The notes beneath the pieces were generated by a model. It ran no database searches, was not told the DNA's origin, and was given only the letters and a program-made list of their open reading frames with translations. The position numbers were made by a program, and so were the translations under genes. 15,350 nt of DNA, from NCBI GenBank assembly GCA_900546295.1, contig URCK01000038.1:1-15350 (forward strand), given 5' to 3'. This document shows, in pieces, positions 7,523 through 14,598 of this stretch. How positions within the stretch are numbered: the stretch's first letter is position 1; every line of letters begins with the position of its first letter. This DNA is from an uncultured Eubacteriales bacterium. Its GTDB lineage: Bacteria > Bacillota > Clostridia > Oscillospirales > Oscillospiraceae.

Positions 7523-7556
7523 AAAAGAGGCGTGGCCAGTGGCCGCGCCTCTTTTT
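7523..7556 (+). terminator. Rho-independent terminator of the MarR-ABC operon
   Basis: Beginning just after the stop codon, AGAGGCGTGGCC (7526-7537) pairs with GGCCGCGCCTCT (7541-7552), with one G-T pair and an AGT loop, and is followed by T residues. The flanking AAAA and TTTT can extend the stem and make it work in both directions. Confidence 0.9.
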
Positions 7557-7625
7557 CGCAGTCGAATATTGTCCAAGTTCTCCCGCTATATTGTGTTGAA
7601 CGCAATTTTTTAAGGGAGGAATTCT

Positions 7626-8861
7626 ATGTCTCGTTCGTTCTTCCGCACCTACGGTTTTCTCGGTGCGATGCTGCTCTCGATCGTGCTCGGCTGTCTGCTT
7701 GGCGCGCTGTGGCCGGGGGCGACAAGTCTCGCGCCGCTCGGCGCCATTTTCATCAATCTCATGTTCTGCATCGTCGTGCCGCTCGTGTTCTGCTCGCTTG
7801 CAGGCTCCATCGCCTGCATGAAAAGCCCCGGGCGCGCGGGAAAGATCATGGGCACAACGCTCCTTGTCTTTATCGTCACGGGGCTGATCGCCGCGGCGAT
7901 CATGCTCCTTGCCGTGCGCCTTTATCCCCCGGTCAGCGCGCCGTGGACCGACGCGGCGGCTGGCACGGTCGACGCGCAGGCGAGCATTGCGGAGCTGCTC
8001 GTCAACTTCTTCACGGTTGAGGATTTTGCCGCGCTTTTGTCGCGCCGCGCAATGCTGCCGCTCATCGTCTTCTCCATTCTCGTCGGCTTTGCCGTCAACT
8101 TAAGCGGCGGGGCGGAGTGCCTGACGGCGAAGGTCTTGCAGGATATGACGAATTGCCTTCTAAAGCTCGTCTCCCTCATCTCCTACTATGCCCCCGTCGC
8201 GTTTTTCGGCTTCTTCGCTTCCCTCGTTGCAACCTACGGCGCGCAGATCACCGCCTCCTACGGCCGCGCGCTGCTCCTTTACTACCCCATCTGCCTCATT
8301 TATGCGCTCATCGCCTTCCCGCTCTATGCGCGCATCGGCGGAGGGCAGGCAGGCGTCGCCGTCATGCGCCGGAACATCCTGCCGCCCGCTCTTACGGCGC
8401 TTGGCACCTGCTCGTCCGTTGCAAGCATCCCGGCAAATCTCGAAGCCGCCGAGCGCAGCGGCGTCCCGCGCGACATTTCTGATCTTGTCCTGCCGCTGGG
8501 TGCAACGATGCACATGGATGGCTCGTGCTTTAGCTGCGTGCTGAAAATCTCGTTCCTCTTCGGCGTGTTCGGCATCCCCTTTGAAGGCGCAGGGCTCATC
8601 GTCAAGATCCTGCTCGTCGCGGTGTTCAGCTCGGTCGCCATGAGCGGCATCCCCGGCGGCGGCTACATCGGCGAATACATCATCTGCTCGCTCTTTTTCC
8701 CCACGCAGATGGCCATCGCCTACCCCATCGCCGTTACGATCGGCAACCTCGTCGACCCGCCCGCCACGATGATCAACTCAGCGGGCGACTATGTCGTGTC
8801 GTTTCTCGTCGCGCGCTTTACCGAGGGGAAGGACTGGCTCGAGCGCGCGGGAAAAGCGTGA
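7626..8861 (+). CDS. SDF/DAACS-family sodium:amino acid symporter, probably not for acidic substrates
   Basis: This 411-residue, highly hydrophobic protein has the fold signature of the sodium:dicarboxylate/glutamate symporter family. It has INLMFCIVVPLVFCSLA (about 41-57), a serine-rich hairpin CSSVASIP (262-269), LPLGATMHMDGS (289-300, the NMDGT region), GIPGGG in hairpin 2, and a last helix with DPPATMINSAGD (377-388). Aligning the last helix with GltPh puts Asp377 at the substrate amino-group Asp394 and Asp388 at Asp405. The position of Arg397, which holds the acidic side chain in glutamate/aspartate carriers, is Ala380. In the first part of NMDGT the Asn is His296. I infer transport of a neutral or hydroxylated amino acid, as in SstT or ASCT. 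AGGGAGGA (7613-7620) fixes the start. The gene stands alone between terminator and promoter; only a weak -10 (TATATT, 7587-7592) is seen upstream. Confidence 0.85.
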   Translation: MSRSFFRTYGFLGAMLLSIVLGCLLGALWPGATSLAPLGAIFINLMFCIVVPLVFCSLAGSIACMKSPGRAGKIMGTTLLVFIVTGLIAAAIMLLAVRLYPPVSAPWTDAAAGTVDAQASIAELLVNFFTVEDFAALLSRRAMLPLIVFSILVGFAVNLSGGAECLTAKVLQDMTNCLLKLVSLISYYAPVAFFGFFASLVATYGAQITASYGRALLLYYPICLIYALIAFPLYARIGGGQAGVAVMRRNILPPALTALGTCSSVASIPANLEAAERSGVPRDISDLVLPLGATMHMDGSCFSCVLKISFLFGVFGIPFEGAGLIVKILLVAVFSSVAMSGIPGGGYIGEYIICSLFFPTQMAIAYPIAVTIGNLVDPPATMINSAGDYVVSFLVARFTEGKDWLERAGKA

Positions 8862-8888
8862 AAAATGCGTGCGCGCCGCCGGCAAGTG

Positions 8889-8897
8889 TGCTATAAT
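8889..8897 (+). promoter_or_regulatory. Extended -10 promoter of yhaM
   Basis: TGCTATAAT (TG at 8889-8890, perfect TATAAT at 8892-8897) lies 62 bp before the yhaM start, in the gap after the symporter gene. No good -35 hexamer is present 16-18 nt upstream, as is common for extended -10 promoters. The short leader can form a small hairpin, GCCCG (8921-8925) with CGGGC (8936-8940), just before the ribosome binding site. Confidence 0.6.
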
Positions 8898-8958
8898 GCA
8901 GTTTTGAGATCAAAAGAACCGCCCGCCGCCAAAGACGGGCAGAAAAGAGGATATCACG

Positions 8959-9909
8959 ATGGAATACGATCTGCCCATCGCGCGCATGGCGCGCGGCATT
9001 GACATCGAGGGCTTTTATCTGCTCAAATCCGCTTTCCCCAAGGTGACGGTAAGCGGCAAGCCGTTCCTGACCGCCGTGCTCGCCGACGAGAGCGGCACGA
9101 TCGAAGCAAAGGTCTGGGACTACAGCGGCCCCATCGGCGAGCGCGATGCGGGCAAGGTCATCAAAGTCCGCGGCAGTGTGTCGGACTATCGCGGCGCGCT
9201 TCAGATCACGGTCGACAAGCTTCGCCTTGCCGCCGAGGATGACCATGTGGACGTTTCGCGCCTTGTGCGCGTTGCGCCCATCGACCGCGCGGGCGCTTAT
9301 GCCGACATCACGCGCCTTGTTTCCACGCTCGAGGACGCGGACTACCGCGCCGTGTGCGAGGAGATGCTGCGCCGCCACGAGGATGCCTTCCGCACCATCC
9401 CCGCCGCTAAGAGCGTGCACCACAGCTTCCTCTCCGGCCTTCTGATGCACACCTACAACATGCTGCGCCTTGCCGATTTCCTCGCCGCGCAGTACGCGGA
9501 CAGCGTGGACCGCAGCCTGCTGCTCGCAGGCACGCTGCTGCACGACTTCGGCAAGGAGCGGGAGTTCACCTTCTCCGAGCTTGGCCTTGTGACCGATTAC
9601 TCGACGAAGGGGCAGCTCTTAGGGCATCTCGTCATGGGCGCACAGGAGACTGCCGAAGTTGCCGAAATGCTCGGCATTCCGGAGGAAAAGAGCGTGCTTT
9701 TGCAGCATCTGCTGCTCTCCCACCACGGTGAGCCGGAGTTCGGCGCGGCGGTGCTGCCCCAGTGCGCGGAGGCGGAGCTCCTCTCCCTCATCGACCAGAT
9801 CGACAGCCGCATGGAGATCTACCGCGAGGCGCTCGCACCGCTGAAAAGCGGCGAATTCAGCCAGCGCATCTTTGCCCTCGACAACCGCCGCATCTACAAG
9901 CACGAATAA
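8959..9909 (+). CDS. yhaM: 3'-5' exoribonuclease YhaM (OB fold plus HD domain)
   Basis: The 316-residue length fits Bacillus YhaM (about 314). An N-terminal OB-fold nucleic-acid-binding domain (about 15-100) contains GKPFLTAVLADESGTIEAKV. The C-terminal HD metal-dependent hydrolase domain shows HH at 154-155, His164 in LLMHTYNM, and the HD pair His195-Asp196 in LLHDFGKERE. A further LSHHGEPEFG motif lies near residues 253-262, and Asp residues in SLIDQIDSRME follow. YhaM enzymes trim RNA, and single-stranded DNA in vitro, from the 3' end in the cytoplasm. AAGAGGA (8945-8951) is seven bases from the ATG. The gene is transcribed alone, between its own extended -10 promoter and a strong terminator. 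No partner is suggested by its neighbours, although the GTPase-NYN gene 5 kb away is also a predicted RNA-cutting protein. Confidence 0.92.
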   Translation: MEYDLPIARMARGIDIEGFYLLKSAFPKVTVSGKPFLTAVLADESGTIEAKVWDYSGPIGERDAGKVIKVRGSVSDYRGALQITVDKLRLAAEDDHVDVSRLVRVAPIDRAGAYADITRLVSTLEDADYRAVCEEMLRRHEDAFRTIPAAKSVHHSFLSGLLMHTYNMLRLADFLAAQYADSVDRSLLLAGTLLHDFGKEREFTFSELGLVTDYSTKGQLLGHLVMGAQETAEVAEMLGIPEEKSVLLQHLLLSHHGEPEFGAAVLPQCAEAELLSLIDQIDSRMEIYREALAPLKSGEFSQRIFALDNRRIYKHE

Positions 9910-9910
9910 G

Positions 9911-9947
9911 AAAAACGCTGAACGGGCAATGCCCGTTCAGCGTTTTT
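9911..9947. terminator. Bidirectional terminator between yhaM and yqeB
   Basis: A perfect 17-bp inverted repeat (9911-9927 and 9931-9947) with loop AAT, whose outer arms are AAAAA and TTTTT, lies between two convergent genes. It gives a U-tract in both directions and should end both yhaM (plus) and the xdhC-yqeC-yqeB operon (minus). Confidence 0.95.
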
Positions 9948-9970
9948 CTTGCCGAATTAAGAGGGATCTC

Positions 9971-10771
9971 TTATCTTCTTTTCTGTGCTTTTGCGCGCAG
10001 ATACAGCACCGCCTCGACAACGCCCCCGCCGACGGCGAGCGCCTTGTCGGAGACCGTCGCGCAGTACTCCGCCTTGCCGCGCGGGTCAACGTCGCCGGAC
10101 TTCATGCCCTTTTTGACGCGCACGCCGTCATCCAAAACGCCGCGCAGCACGCCGCCGATGGTGCACTTCATCGGCACGCTCTCGACAAAGCCGATGGTCT
10201 CGCCCTCCTCGACTGTGTCGCCGATGCGGTGCACGGCGGTAAACACGCCGTCGCAGGGCGCGCGCAGCACGCGCTCGCCCGCAAAGCCGCCGATGAGACC
10301 GGGGATGTTCGTATTCGCAATCGCGCTGCCCGAATAGATGACGCGCCCGAGCGTATGGCCGCGCATCGTCTCCACGACTGCGTGGCAGTCCTCCCCCGCC
10401 GTAAAGCCGGGGCCGACGCCCACAACGATGGGCGCGTCCGAAATACGCGTGCCGAGGTTGCGCTTTGCTAAAATCGCGTCCACGAGCGCATCGGGCGCAA
10501 GCTCCCCACGGCAGCGGCAGGCGGGGTCTGCAAGGACGGGGATGACTCCCTCGCGCAAGAGCTTTTTTGCCTGCGCCGCGTCCTCCGCGCGCACGGCGCG
10601 CAGCCCCTCGACCGTTGTTTCCCCGTGGACGATGGCATCGGAAAAGGCCACCGTGCGGCGGATGGCCGTGGGCCGCTCCAGATCGGTCATCACCACGTCA
10701 ACGCCGCAGCGCCACAGCCTCATGGCCGCGCCGCTTGCGATATCGCCCGCCCCTCGGATCAGCGCAAGCAT
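9971..10771 (-). CDS. yqeB: YqeB/EF2563-type selenium-dependent molybdenum hydroxylase maturation protein
   Basis: The 266-residue product begins LALIRGAGDIASG, a Rossmann-like glycine-rich start characteristic of the YqeB/EF2563 family. It contains VVGVGPGFTAGEDCHAVVET and the conserved YSGSAIANTNIPG segment, followed by a barrel-sandwich-like stretch (CDGVFTAVHRIGDTVEEG and so on). Comparative genomics placed this family with orphan SelD and selenium-dependent molybdenum hydroxylases such as purine or xanthine dehydrogenases that carry a labile selenium. Its exact reaction is not known to me; a role in putting selenium on the molybdenum cofactor is presumed. The start codon lies inside the end of yqeC (13-nt overlap), with AGGGGGTG just upstream, so the two are coupled. 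It is the last gene of the operon. Confidence 0.88.
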   Translation of the reverse strand: MLALIRGAGDIASGAAMRLWRCGVDVVMTDLERPTAIRRTVAFSDAIVHGETTVEGLRAVRAEDAAQAKKLLREGVIPVLADPACRCRGELAPDALVDAILAKRNLGTRISDAPIVVGVGPGFTAGEDCHAVVETMRGHTLGRVIYSGSAIANTNIPGLIGGFAGERVLRAPCDGVFTAVHRIGDTVEEGETIGFVESVPMKCTIGGVLRGVLDDGVRVKKGMKSGDVDPRGKAEYCATVSDKALAVGGGVVEAVLYLRAKAQKRR

Positions 10772-11430
10772 ACATACACCCCCTGATGAAGACTGCCCGC
10801 AACGACCGGACAGGAAAGTTCCTTTGCCATGGCCTGCGCCGCCTCGTAAGCGGCGGCGGATTCGACCTTATTGATGTAAACGCGGTCGAATCCGCCCTCA
10901 GCGATGAGGGCGCGCGCGGCGATCTCCGGCGTGACGATCGTTTCTTCGTCCGCAAGCGCGAGCTGCGCGTAGCGCGCGCTGCGGTGGCAGACCGCGCCGA
11001 TGGGTTTTCCGATGCCGTCGATCCCGGCGACCGCGACAACGCGCTGCGCGCACGGCGGAATGACCGGCTCGTGCGCTGCATGCGCCTTGAGCGGCAGGCC
11101 CTTTGACCCGTCCGCCTCCACCAGCACAAAATCCGCAAGACGCGCGAGCGTCTCGATCGAAAGCCGCGGTGCGCGGAGCTTTCCCTCCTCCGCCGCTTCG
11201 CCAACGCAGACGATGCGCGAACGGGAAAGCGCGGCGGAAACCAACGCCTCGTCCGCGTCCGTCAGCGTTTCAAGCTGGGCCGGGCGGCGGATGTGCGTTG
11301 TCGTCATCAGGATGACGCTGCCCTTTTGGGAAAGCTCTCCTGCGAGCACCTCCATGAGCGTCGTTTTCCCGCCGCCGCCGATGATGGCTGTCACGCCGCG
11401 GCCGATCTGAAGAAGCGCTGCGATCTTCAT
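10759..11430 (-). CDS. yqeC: YqeC, putative selenium cofactor biosynthesis P-loop protein
   Basis: The 223-residue protein starts with a P-loop, IIGGGGKTT (16-24), then MTTTHIRRP, and a Walker-B-like FVLVEADGSKGLPLKAH. It also has VAGIDGIGKPI and DRVYINKVES, all typical of the YqeC family. YqeC proteins are nucleotide-binding proteins of unproven reaction that travel with YqeB and SelD in organisms making selenium-dependent molybdenum hydroxylases. The start at 11430 is ten bases after the xdhC stop, and a GAGG overlapping that stop serves as ribosome binding site. Its end overlaps yqeB. Middle gene of the xdhC-yqeC-yqeB operon. Family assignment is firm; the enzymatic function is inferred from association only. 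Confidence 0.88.
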   Translation of the reverse strand: MKIAALLQIGRGVTAIIGGGGKTTLMEVLAGELSQKGSVILMTTTHIRRPAQLETLTDADEALVSAALSRSRIVCVGEAAEEGKLRAPRLSIETLARLADFVLVEADGSKGLPLKAHAAHEPVIPPCAQRVVAVAGIDGIGKPIGAVCHRSARYAQLALADEETIVTPEIAARALIAEGGFDRVYINKVESAAAYEAAQAMAKELSCPVVAGSLHQGVYVCLR

Positions 11431-11440
11431 CTTTTTCGCC

Positions 11441-12436
11441 TCATTTCTTCACGCCCGCGCGGCGGGCGCGGTGTTCGATCATCTCCGCCGCCACGCTGAC
11501 GGCGATCTCCTCAGGCGTTTCGGCAAGGATGGGAAGGCCGATGGGCGCATGGATGCGCGCGATCTCCCGCTCGTCAAAGCCGTCCGAAAGCAGGCGCTCG
11601 CGCGTTTTGGCGACCTTGCCGCGGCTGCCGATGCAGCCGATGTAGGTCGCCTCGCTCCTGAGCACCTGTGTCAATATCTCATAGTCCGCCTGATGACCCG
11701 GCGTCATCACAACAACGTAGTCGTCCGCCGTAAGCTGCACCCGCGCGGAAATATCCGCAAAGCTGCCGCAGATGACCTCGTCGGCGCCCGGATAGCGCTC
11801 CGGCTTTGCAAGCGCCGCACGGTCGTCGTACATCGTCACGCGAAAGCCGACCGATGCAAGCACCGGCACAAGCGCGCAGCCGACGTGTCCGCCGCCGAAA
11901 ATGTAAGTCTTCCCCGCGCGCTCGAGCGGCTCGATATAAAGACCGTCGCGCCATAGCGCACGGGTCGTGAAGTCCTCCCGCCGCTCCTGCGGGAGCTCCC
12001 CGCGCGTGAGCACGCGAAAATCCCTGACGCGCTCGCCCCCGAGCGAGAGCAGCAGCCAGAGGTCCACGCTCTCATCAAGCTTTTCGCGCCAGCGCCGCAG
12101 CACGGCAATATCCGCCGCTGCCTGCGGGGAAAAAAGCTGGAAGTACACCGTCACCCGTCCGCCGCAGATCATGCCGATGTCGCTGACGTCATTTGGGTGC
12201 AGCTCATAGGAGGAAAGCTCGTTTTCGCCGCTTTTCATCACCTCCAGCGCACGCTGCGTGCACAATTGCTCCACCGCGCCGCCGCCAATGGTGCCGCGTG
12301 TGCTCTCGTCTTCAAAAACCGCCATCTTTGCGCCCGCGCCGCGCGGCGCGGAGCCGGAGGAGGCAAGCACGCTGCAAAGCGTCACGCGCTCGCCGCGCGC
12401 GAGCGCGGCGAGCATCGCGTCGAGTACCTTCTTCAT
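11441..12436 (-). CDS. xdhC: XdhC/CoxI-family molybdenum hydroxylase maturation protein
   Basis: This 331-residue protein has the two XdhC domains. The N-terminal one carries GSAPRGAGAKM (28-38), GTIGGGAVE (48-56) and GMICGG (88-93). The C-terminal Rossmann domain begins with YIFGGGHVGCALV (178-190) and continues with VVMTPGHQADYE and YIGCIGSRGKV. XdhC binds molybdenum cofactor, helps deliver the sulfurated cofactor and inserts it into xanthine dehydrogenase-type enzymes. In the selenium-dependent branch a homologue sits beside YqeB and YqeC, as here. The start is supported by AAAGGAT 11-12 nt upstream, a slightly long spacing. It is the first gene of the operon and lies directly behind a strong promoter and a perfect inverted repeat. 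No hydroxylase, selD or nucleotidyltransferase gene is in this window, so the client enzyme is elsewhere. Confidence 0.9.
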   Translation of the reverse strand: MKKVLDAMLAALARGERVTLCSVLASSGSAPRGAGAKMAVFEDESTRGTIGGGAVEQLCTQRALEVMKSGENELSSYELHPNDVSDIGMICGGRVTVYFQLFSPQAAADIAVLRRWREKLDESVDLWLLLSLGGERVRDFRVLTRGELPQERREDFTTRALWRDGLYIEPLERAGKTYIFGGGHVGCALVPVLASVGFRVTMYDDRAALAKPERYPGADEVICGSFADISARVQLTADDYVVVMTPGHQADYEILTQVLRSEATYIGCIGSRGKVAKTRERLLSDGFDEREIARIHAPIGLPILAETPEEIAVSVAAEMIEHRARRAGVKK

Positions 12437-12450
12437 TCGCCGTCACTATC

Positions 12451-12477
12451 CTTTCAAAAGTATCACGCTTTTGAAAG
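12451..12477 (-). promoter_or_regulatory. Perfect 10-bp inverted repeat between the -10 and the ribosome binding site of xdhC
   Basis: CTTTCAAAAG (12451-12460) and CTTTTGAAAG (12468-12477) are exact reverse complements with a 7-nt spacer. On the minus strand the first arm follows the -10 box with no gap, and the second arm runs into the Shine-Dalgarno sequence AAAGGAT. It could be a repressor operator over the transcription start, or an RNA hairpin hiding the ribosome binding site. Each arm is itself nearly palindromic, which favours a DNA-binding dimer. The T-poor downstream side makes a terminator unlikely. Confidence 0.75.
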
Positions 12478-12506
12478 ATTATAACAAATGGGGCGTGCAA
12501 ATGCAA
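12478..12506 (-). promoter_or_regulatory. Promoter of the xdhC-yqeC-yqeB operon
   Basis: On the minus strand TTGCAT (12506-12501) is followed by a 17-nt spacer and a perfect TATAAT (12483-12478). The base triplet before it gives an extended TGT-TATAAT -10. Transcription should begin inside the adjacent inverted repeat, about 35 nt before the ATG. Confidence 0.8.
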
Positions 12507-12527
12507 TGCGCACCCCCGCGATGGTGC

Positions 12528-12563
12528 AAAAAAAGAGGGCGCTTCCCAGCGGGAAGCCCCTCT
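12528..12563 (-). terminator. Rho-independent terminator of the Na+/phosphate symporter gene
   Basis: On the minus strand AGAGGGGCTTCCC pairs with GGGAAGC(G)CCCTCT around a GCT loop with one bulged base (12540), followed by a run of seven T residues (12534-12528 as A on the plus strand). It starts 13 nt after the gene's stop codon and insulates the next operon's promoter. Confidence 0.9.
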
Positions 12564-12575
12564 TCTGCGCGTTAA

Positions 12576-14381
12576 TTACTGCTCGCGCTTGATGCGCTTG
12601 AGCTCGCCGAAATATTTGTCGTGCGTCTCCTGATAGGCGCGGTTGAACACCGGGTCCTTGCCCTGGTGCAGTTCGTGGATATAATCGTGGTGGTTGTTCA
12701 TAATGTGCTTATCGGACATCGAGAGCGTGAAAACGCCCACGTTCGAGCACTGGTCGGCGATGCGCTCCACATTGACGAGGATATCAAGGAAGGTAAGACC
12801 TGCGTACACGGTGCACTGCCCGTCGCGCACGCGATGGATGTGGTTGGAGCGGAGCGTGGCAACAAGGTCGTCCACGACCTCCTCCACCGGCTCGATCTTG
12901 CGCGCAGCGTCGTAATCCGTCGCGCCGAAGGCGCTGTAGGTGTAGTCGAGGATCTCGCCGAGGGCCTCCGTGAGCACTGCAAGCTCCTGGCGGGCAACGG
13001 GCGAAAGGCTCGCGTTGCGCTCGATGAACTCCTGCGCGTTCTCCGTCAGGTTCACGGCGTGGTCGCCGATACGCTCAAACTCCCCGAAGCACTGAATATA
13101 GTAGTTGAGCAGGTCGTTCGGGTGGCCCGTCGGCACATACGGAGACAGACGGATGAGGTAATTGTCCACATGGTCGGCGAGCTTGTCGATGTGATCTTCG
13201 TTCTCGCAGATGATATCGACCGTGTGGCGGTCGAACTTTTCAAGCACGTTCATCGCGTTCATCACACCCGAGCGGGCGAGACGCGCCATGGTGGTGATCG
13301 CCTCTCCTGCGCCGGAAAGGGCGATGGCGGGCGAGGTGAAGAACTTTTCATCGAGCAGCGACAGCTCGTGGTCGACATTTTCGCCGATCTGCACGTCGTC
13401 CTTGACGAGCTTGCGCGAGAGCTTTTCAAAGCGGCTGCAAACGGGCAGCAGCACAATGGCCGAAACAAGGCGGAACACTGTGTGCACATTGGCAATACCG
13501 CCGGAGGTAAGCACCTTGTCCCACAGCGGGTCAAGCACGCCGAAGCCGCGCAGCGCCATCAGCCCCAGAACGACAAGGACGGAGCCTGCGATGTTGAAGA
13601 GGATGTGGATCACGCCCGTGCGCTTGGCATCAGCCTCGGAGCCGATGGAGCAGACGATGGCCGTCGTCACGCAGTCGCCGATGTTGACGCCGATAATGAT
13701 GGCGTACACAGAGGAAAATGTCAGCGCGCCGGTCGTGGAAATGGCTTGCAGGATGCCGATGGTCGCCGACGAGCTTTGCAGCAGGAAGGCAACGCCCGCG
13801 CCCAGCAGGAAGCCGAGCACCGGCTTATCGGAGAGCTGGAAGAACATGTTGGCAAAGGTCTCAGACTCCGACAGCGGGCTGACTGCCGCGGTCATGCTGA
13901 GAAGTCCCGTGAAGAGAATGCCGAAGCCCATCGTGATCGAGCCGACGGTTTCGGACTTGCGGCCCTTGACCGCCATGATGAAGAGAATGCCGATGATCGA
14001 CGCGAGCGGCGCCAGCGTCGAGGGCTTGAAAAAATTCAGAAGCGACGTGTCCGACGCATTCACGTCGAGCAGCCGGATGATCTGACCCGTGACCGTTGTA
14101 CCGACGTTTGCGCCCAGAATGACGCCGATGGACTGGTGCAGCGATAAGATCCCCGCGCCGACAAGGCCCGATGTGAGCACGATGGTCGCCGTGGAGCTCT
14201 GAATGACCGCCGTTACGCCAAGGCCGAGCAGAAAACCGACCAGCGGATTGTTCGTCACCTTTTCCATTGCGCTTTTGAACGCATCGGAGGAACCCCTCTT
14301 CAGTCCGTCGCCCATCAGGCGCATGCCGTACAGGAACAGCGCAAGGCCGCCGAAGAGGGTAATGATGTTAAAGATCGTCAT
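12576..14381 (-). CDS. Na+/phosphate symporter (PNaS family) with C-terminal PhoU-like domain
   Basis: The 601-residue protein has two inverted Na/Pi-cotransporter repeats, each with its QSS motif: QSSTAT (61-66) and QSSSAT (202-207). Each is followed by a GANVGTT (90-96) or GVNIGDCVTT (231-240) segment. Membrane helices fill residues 1 to about 320. The rest (about 340-595) is a helical PhoU-like domain with EFERIGDHAVNL and VERIADQCSNVG, the paired E..RI.D motifs that bind metal in PhoU. This bacterial NptA/YjbB-like family moves inorganic phosphate coupled to sodium; YjbB of E. coli works mainly as an exporter. The direction here is not decidable. The start at 14381 has AGAGAGGAT (14400-14392) upstream with a long 11-nt spacing. 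It is transcribed alone from its own promoter through a structured leader and diverges from murI. Confidence 0.92.
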   Translation of the reverse strand: MTIFNIITLFGGLALFLYGMRLMGDGLKRGSSDAFKSAMEKVTNNPLVGFLLGLGVTAVIQSSTATIVLTSGLVGAGILSLHQSIGVILGANVGTTVTGQIIRLLDVNASDTSLLNFFKPSTLAPLASIIGILFIMAVKGRKSETVGSITMGFGILFTGLLSMTAAVSPLSESETFANMFFQLSDKPVLGFLLGAGVAFLLQSSSATIGILQAISTTGALTFSSVYAIIIGVNIGDCVTTAIVCSIGSEADAKRTGVIHILFNIAGSVLVVLGLMALRGFGVLDPLWDKVLTSGGIANVHTVFRLVSAIVLLPVCSRFEKLSRKLVKDDVQIGENVDHELSLLDEKFFTSPAIALSGAGEAITTMARLARSGVMNAMNVLEKFDRHTVDIICENEDHIDKLADHVDNYLIRLSPYVPTGHPNDLLNYYIQCFGEFERIGDHAVNLTENAQEFIERNASLSPVARQELAVLTEALGEILDYTYSAFGATDYDAARKIEPVEEVVDDLVATLRSNHIHRVRDGQCTVYAGLTFLDILVNVERIADQCSNVGVFTLSMSDKHIMNNHHDYIHELHQGKDPVFNRAYQETHDKYFGELKRIKREQ

Positions 14382-14458
14382 ATCGTTTTGAATCCTCTCT
14401 CATCCTTCGTTCATGACGCATCTCCATGCGTCAGGGCAGGAATACCCAACTCTCACCA
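14382..14458 (-). promoter_or_regulatory. Structured 5' leader of the Na+/phosphate symporter mRNA (candidate cis-regulatory RNA)
   Basis: On the minus strand two hairpins touch with no linker: GGGTA-TTCC-TGCCC (14447-14434), then TGACGCAT-GGAG-ATGCGTCA (14433-14414), the latter a perfect 8-bp stem. Upstream, the sequence around CTATCTGG can pair weakly with GGATG or with the GGATT of the ribosome binding site downstream. The arrangement looks like a compact folded leader able to control translation, but I cannot assign it to a known riboswitch class from sequence alone. Confidence 0.45.
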
Positions 14459-14464
14459 GATAGT

Positions 14465-14493
14465 ATTTTAATCAGCTGCATGAGAAATTGCAA
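14465..14493 (-). promoter_or_regulatory. Promoter of the Na+/phosphate symporter gene
   Basis: On the minus strand TTGCAA (14493-14488), a 17-nt spacer and TAAAAT (14470-14465) form a good sigma-A match. Transcription would begin near 14458 and give a leader of about 77 nt. This promoter diverges from that of murI, with about 45 bp between the two -35 boxes. Confidence 0.6.
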
Positions 14494-14539
14494 TGCTTTT
14501 CCTCTTTTTTCGCAAAAATCCGTCCTTTCGATTTTTTAC

Positions 14540-14567
14540 TTGCATTTCCTTGTTCATGTGTTACAAT
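14540..14567 (+). promoter_or_regulatory. Promoter of murI
   Basis: TTGCAT (14540-14545), a 16-nt spacer and TACAAT (14562-14567) with an upstream TG (extended -10, TGTTACAAT) precede murI. Transcription would start near 14574, giving a leader of about 25 nt. Confidence 0.65.
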
Positions 14568-14598
14568 ATTCGAAGAAAAAAGAAGGAGGCTTTCAACC

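Noticed and set aside
8921..8940. Hairpin GCCCG/CGGGC in the yhaM leader as a terminator or riboswitch
   Set aside because: Only a 5-bp stem with a 10-nt loop and no U-tract; too weak to call.
12621..14147. A 508-codon open frame on the plus strand opposite the Na+/phosphate symporter
   Set aside because: Antisense shadow of a well-supported membrane protein gene. It has low-complexity His/Asp/Arg/Val composition and no motif or ribosome binding site.
14368..14427. A small upstream frame starting in the hairpin loop (ATGGAGATG on the minus strand) that overlaps the symporter start
   Set aside because: It has no proper ribosome binding site and its Met codons lie in a stable stem. It looks like chance, although a leader peptide is not fully excluded.
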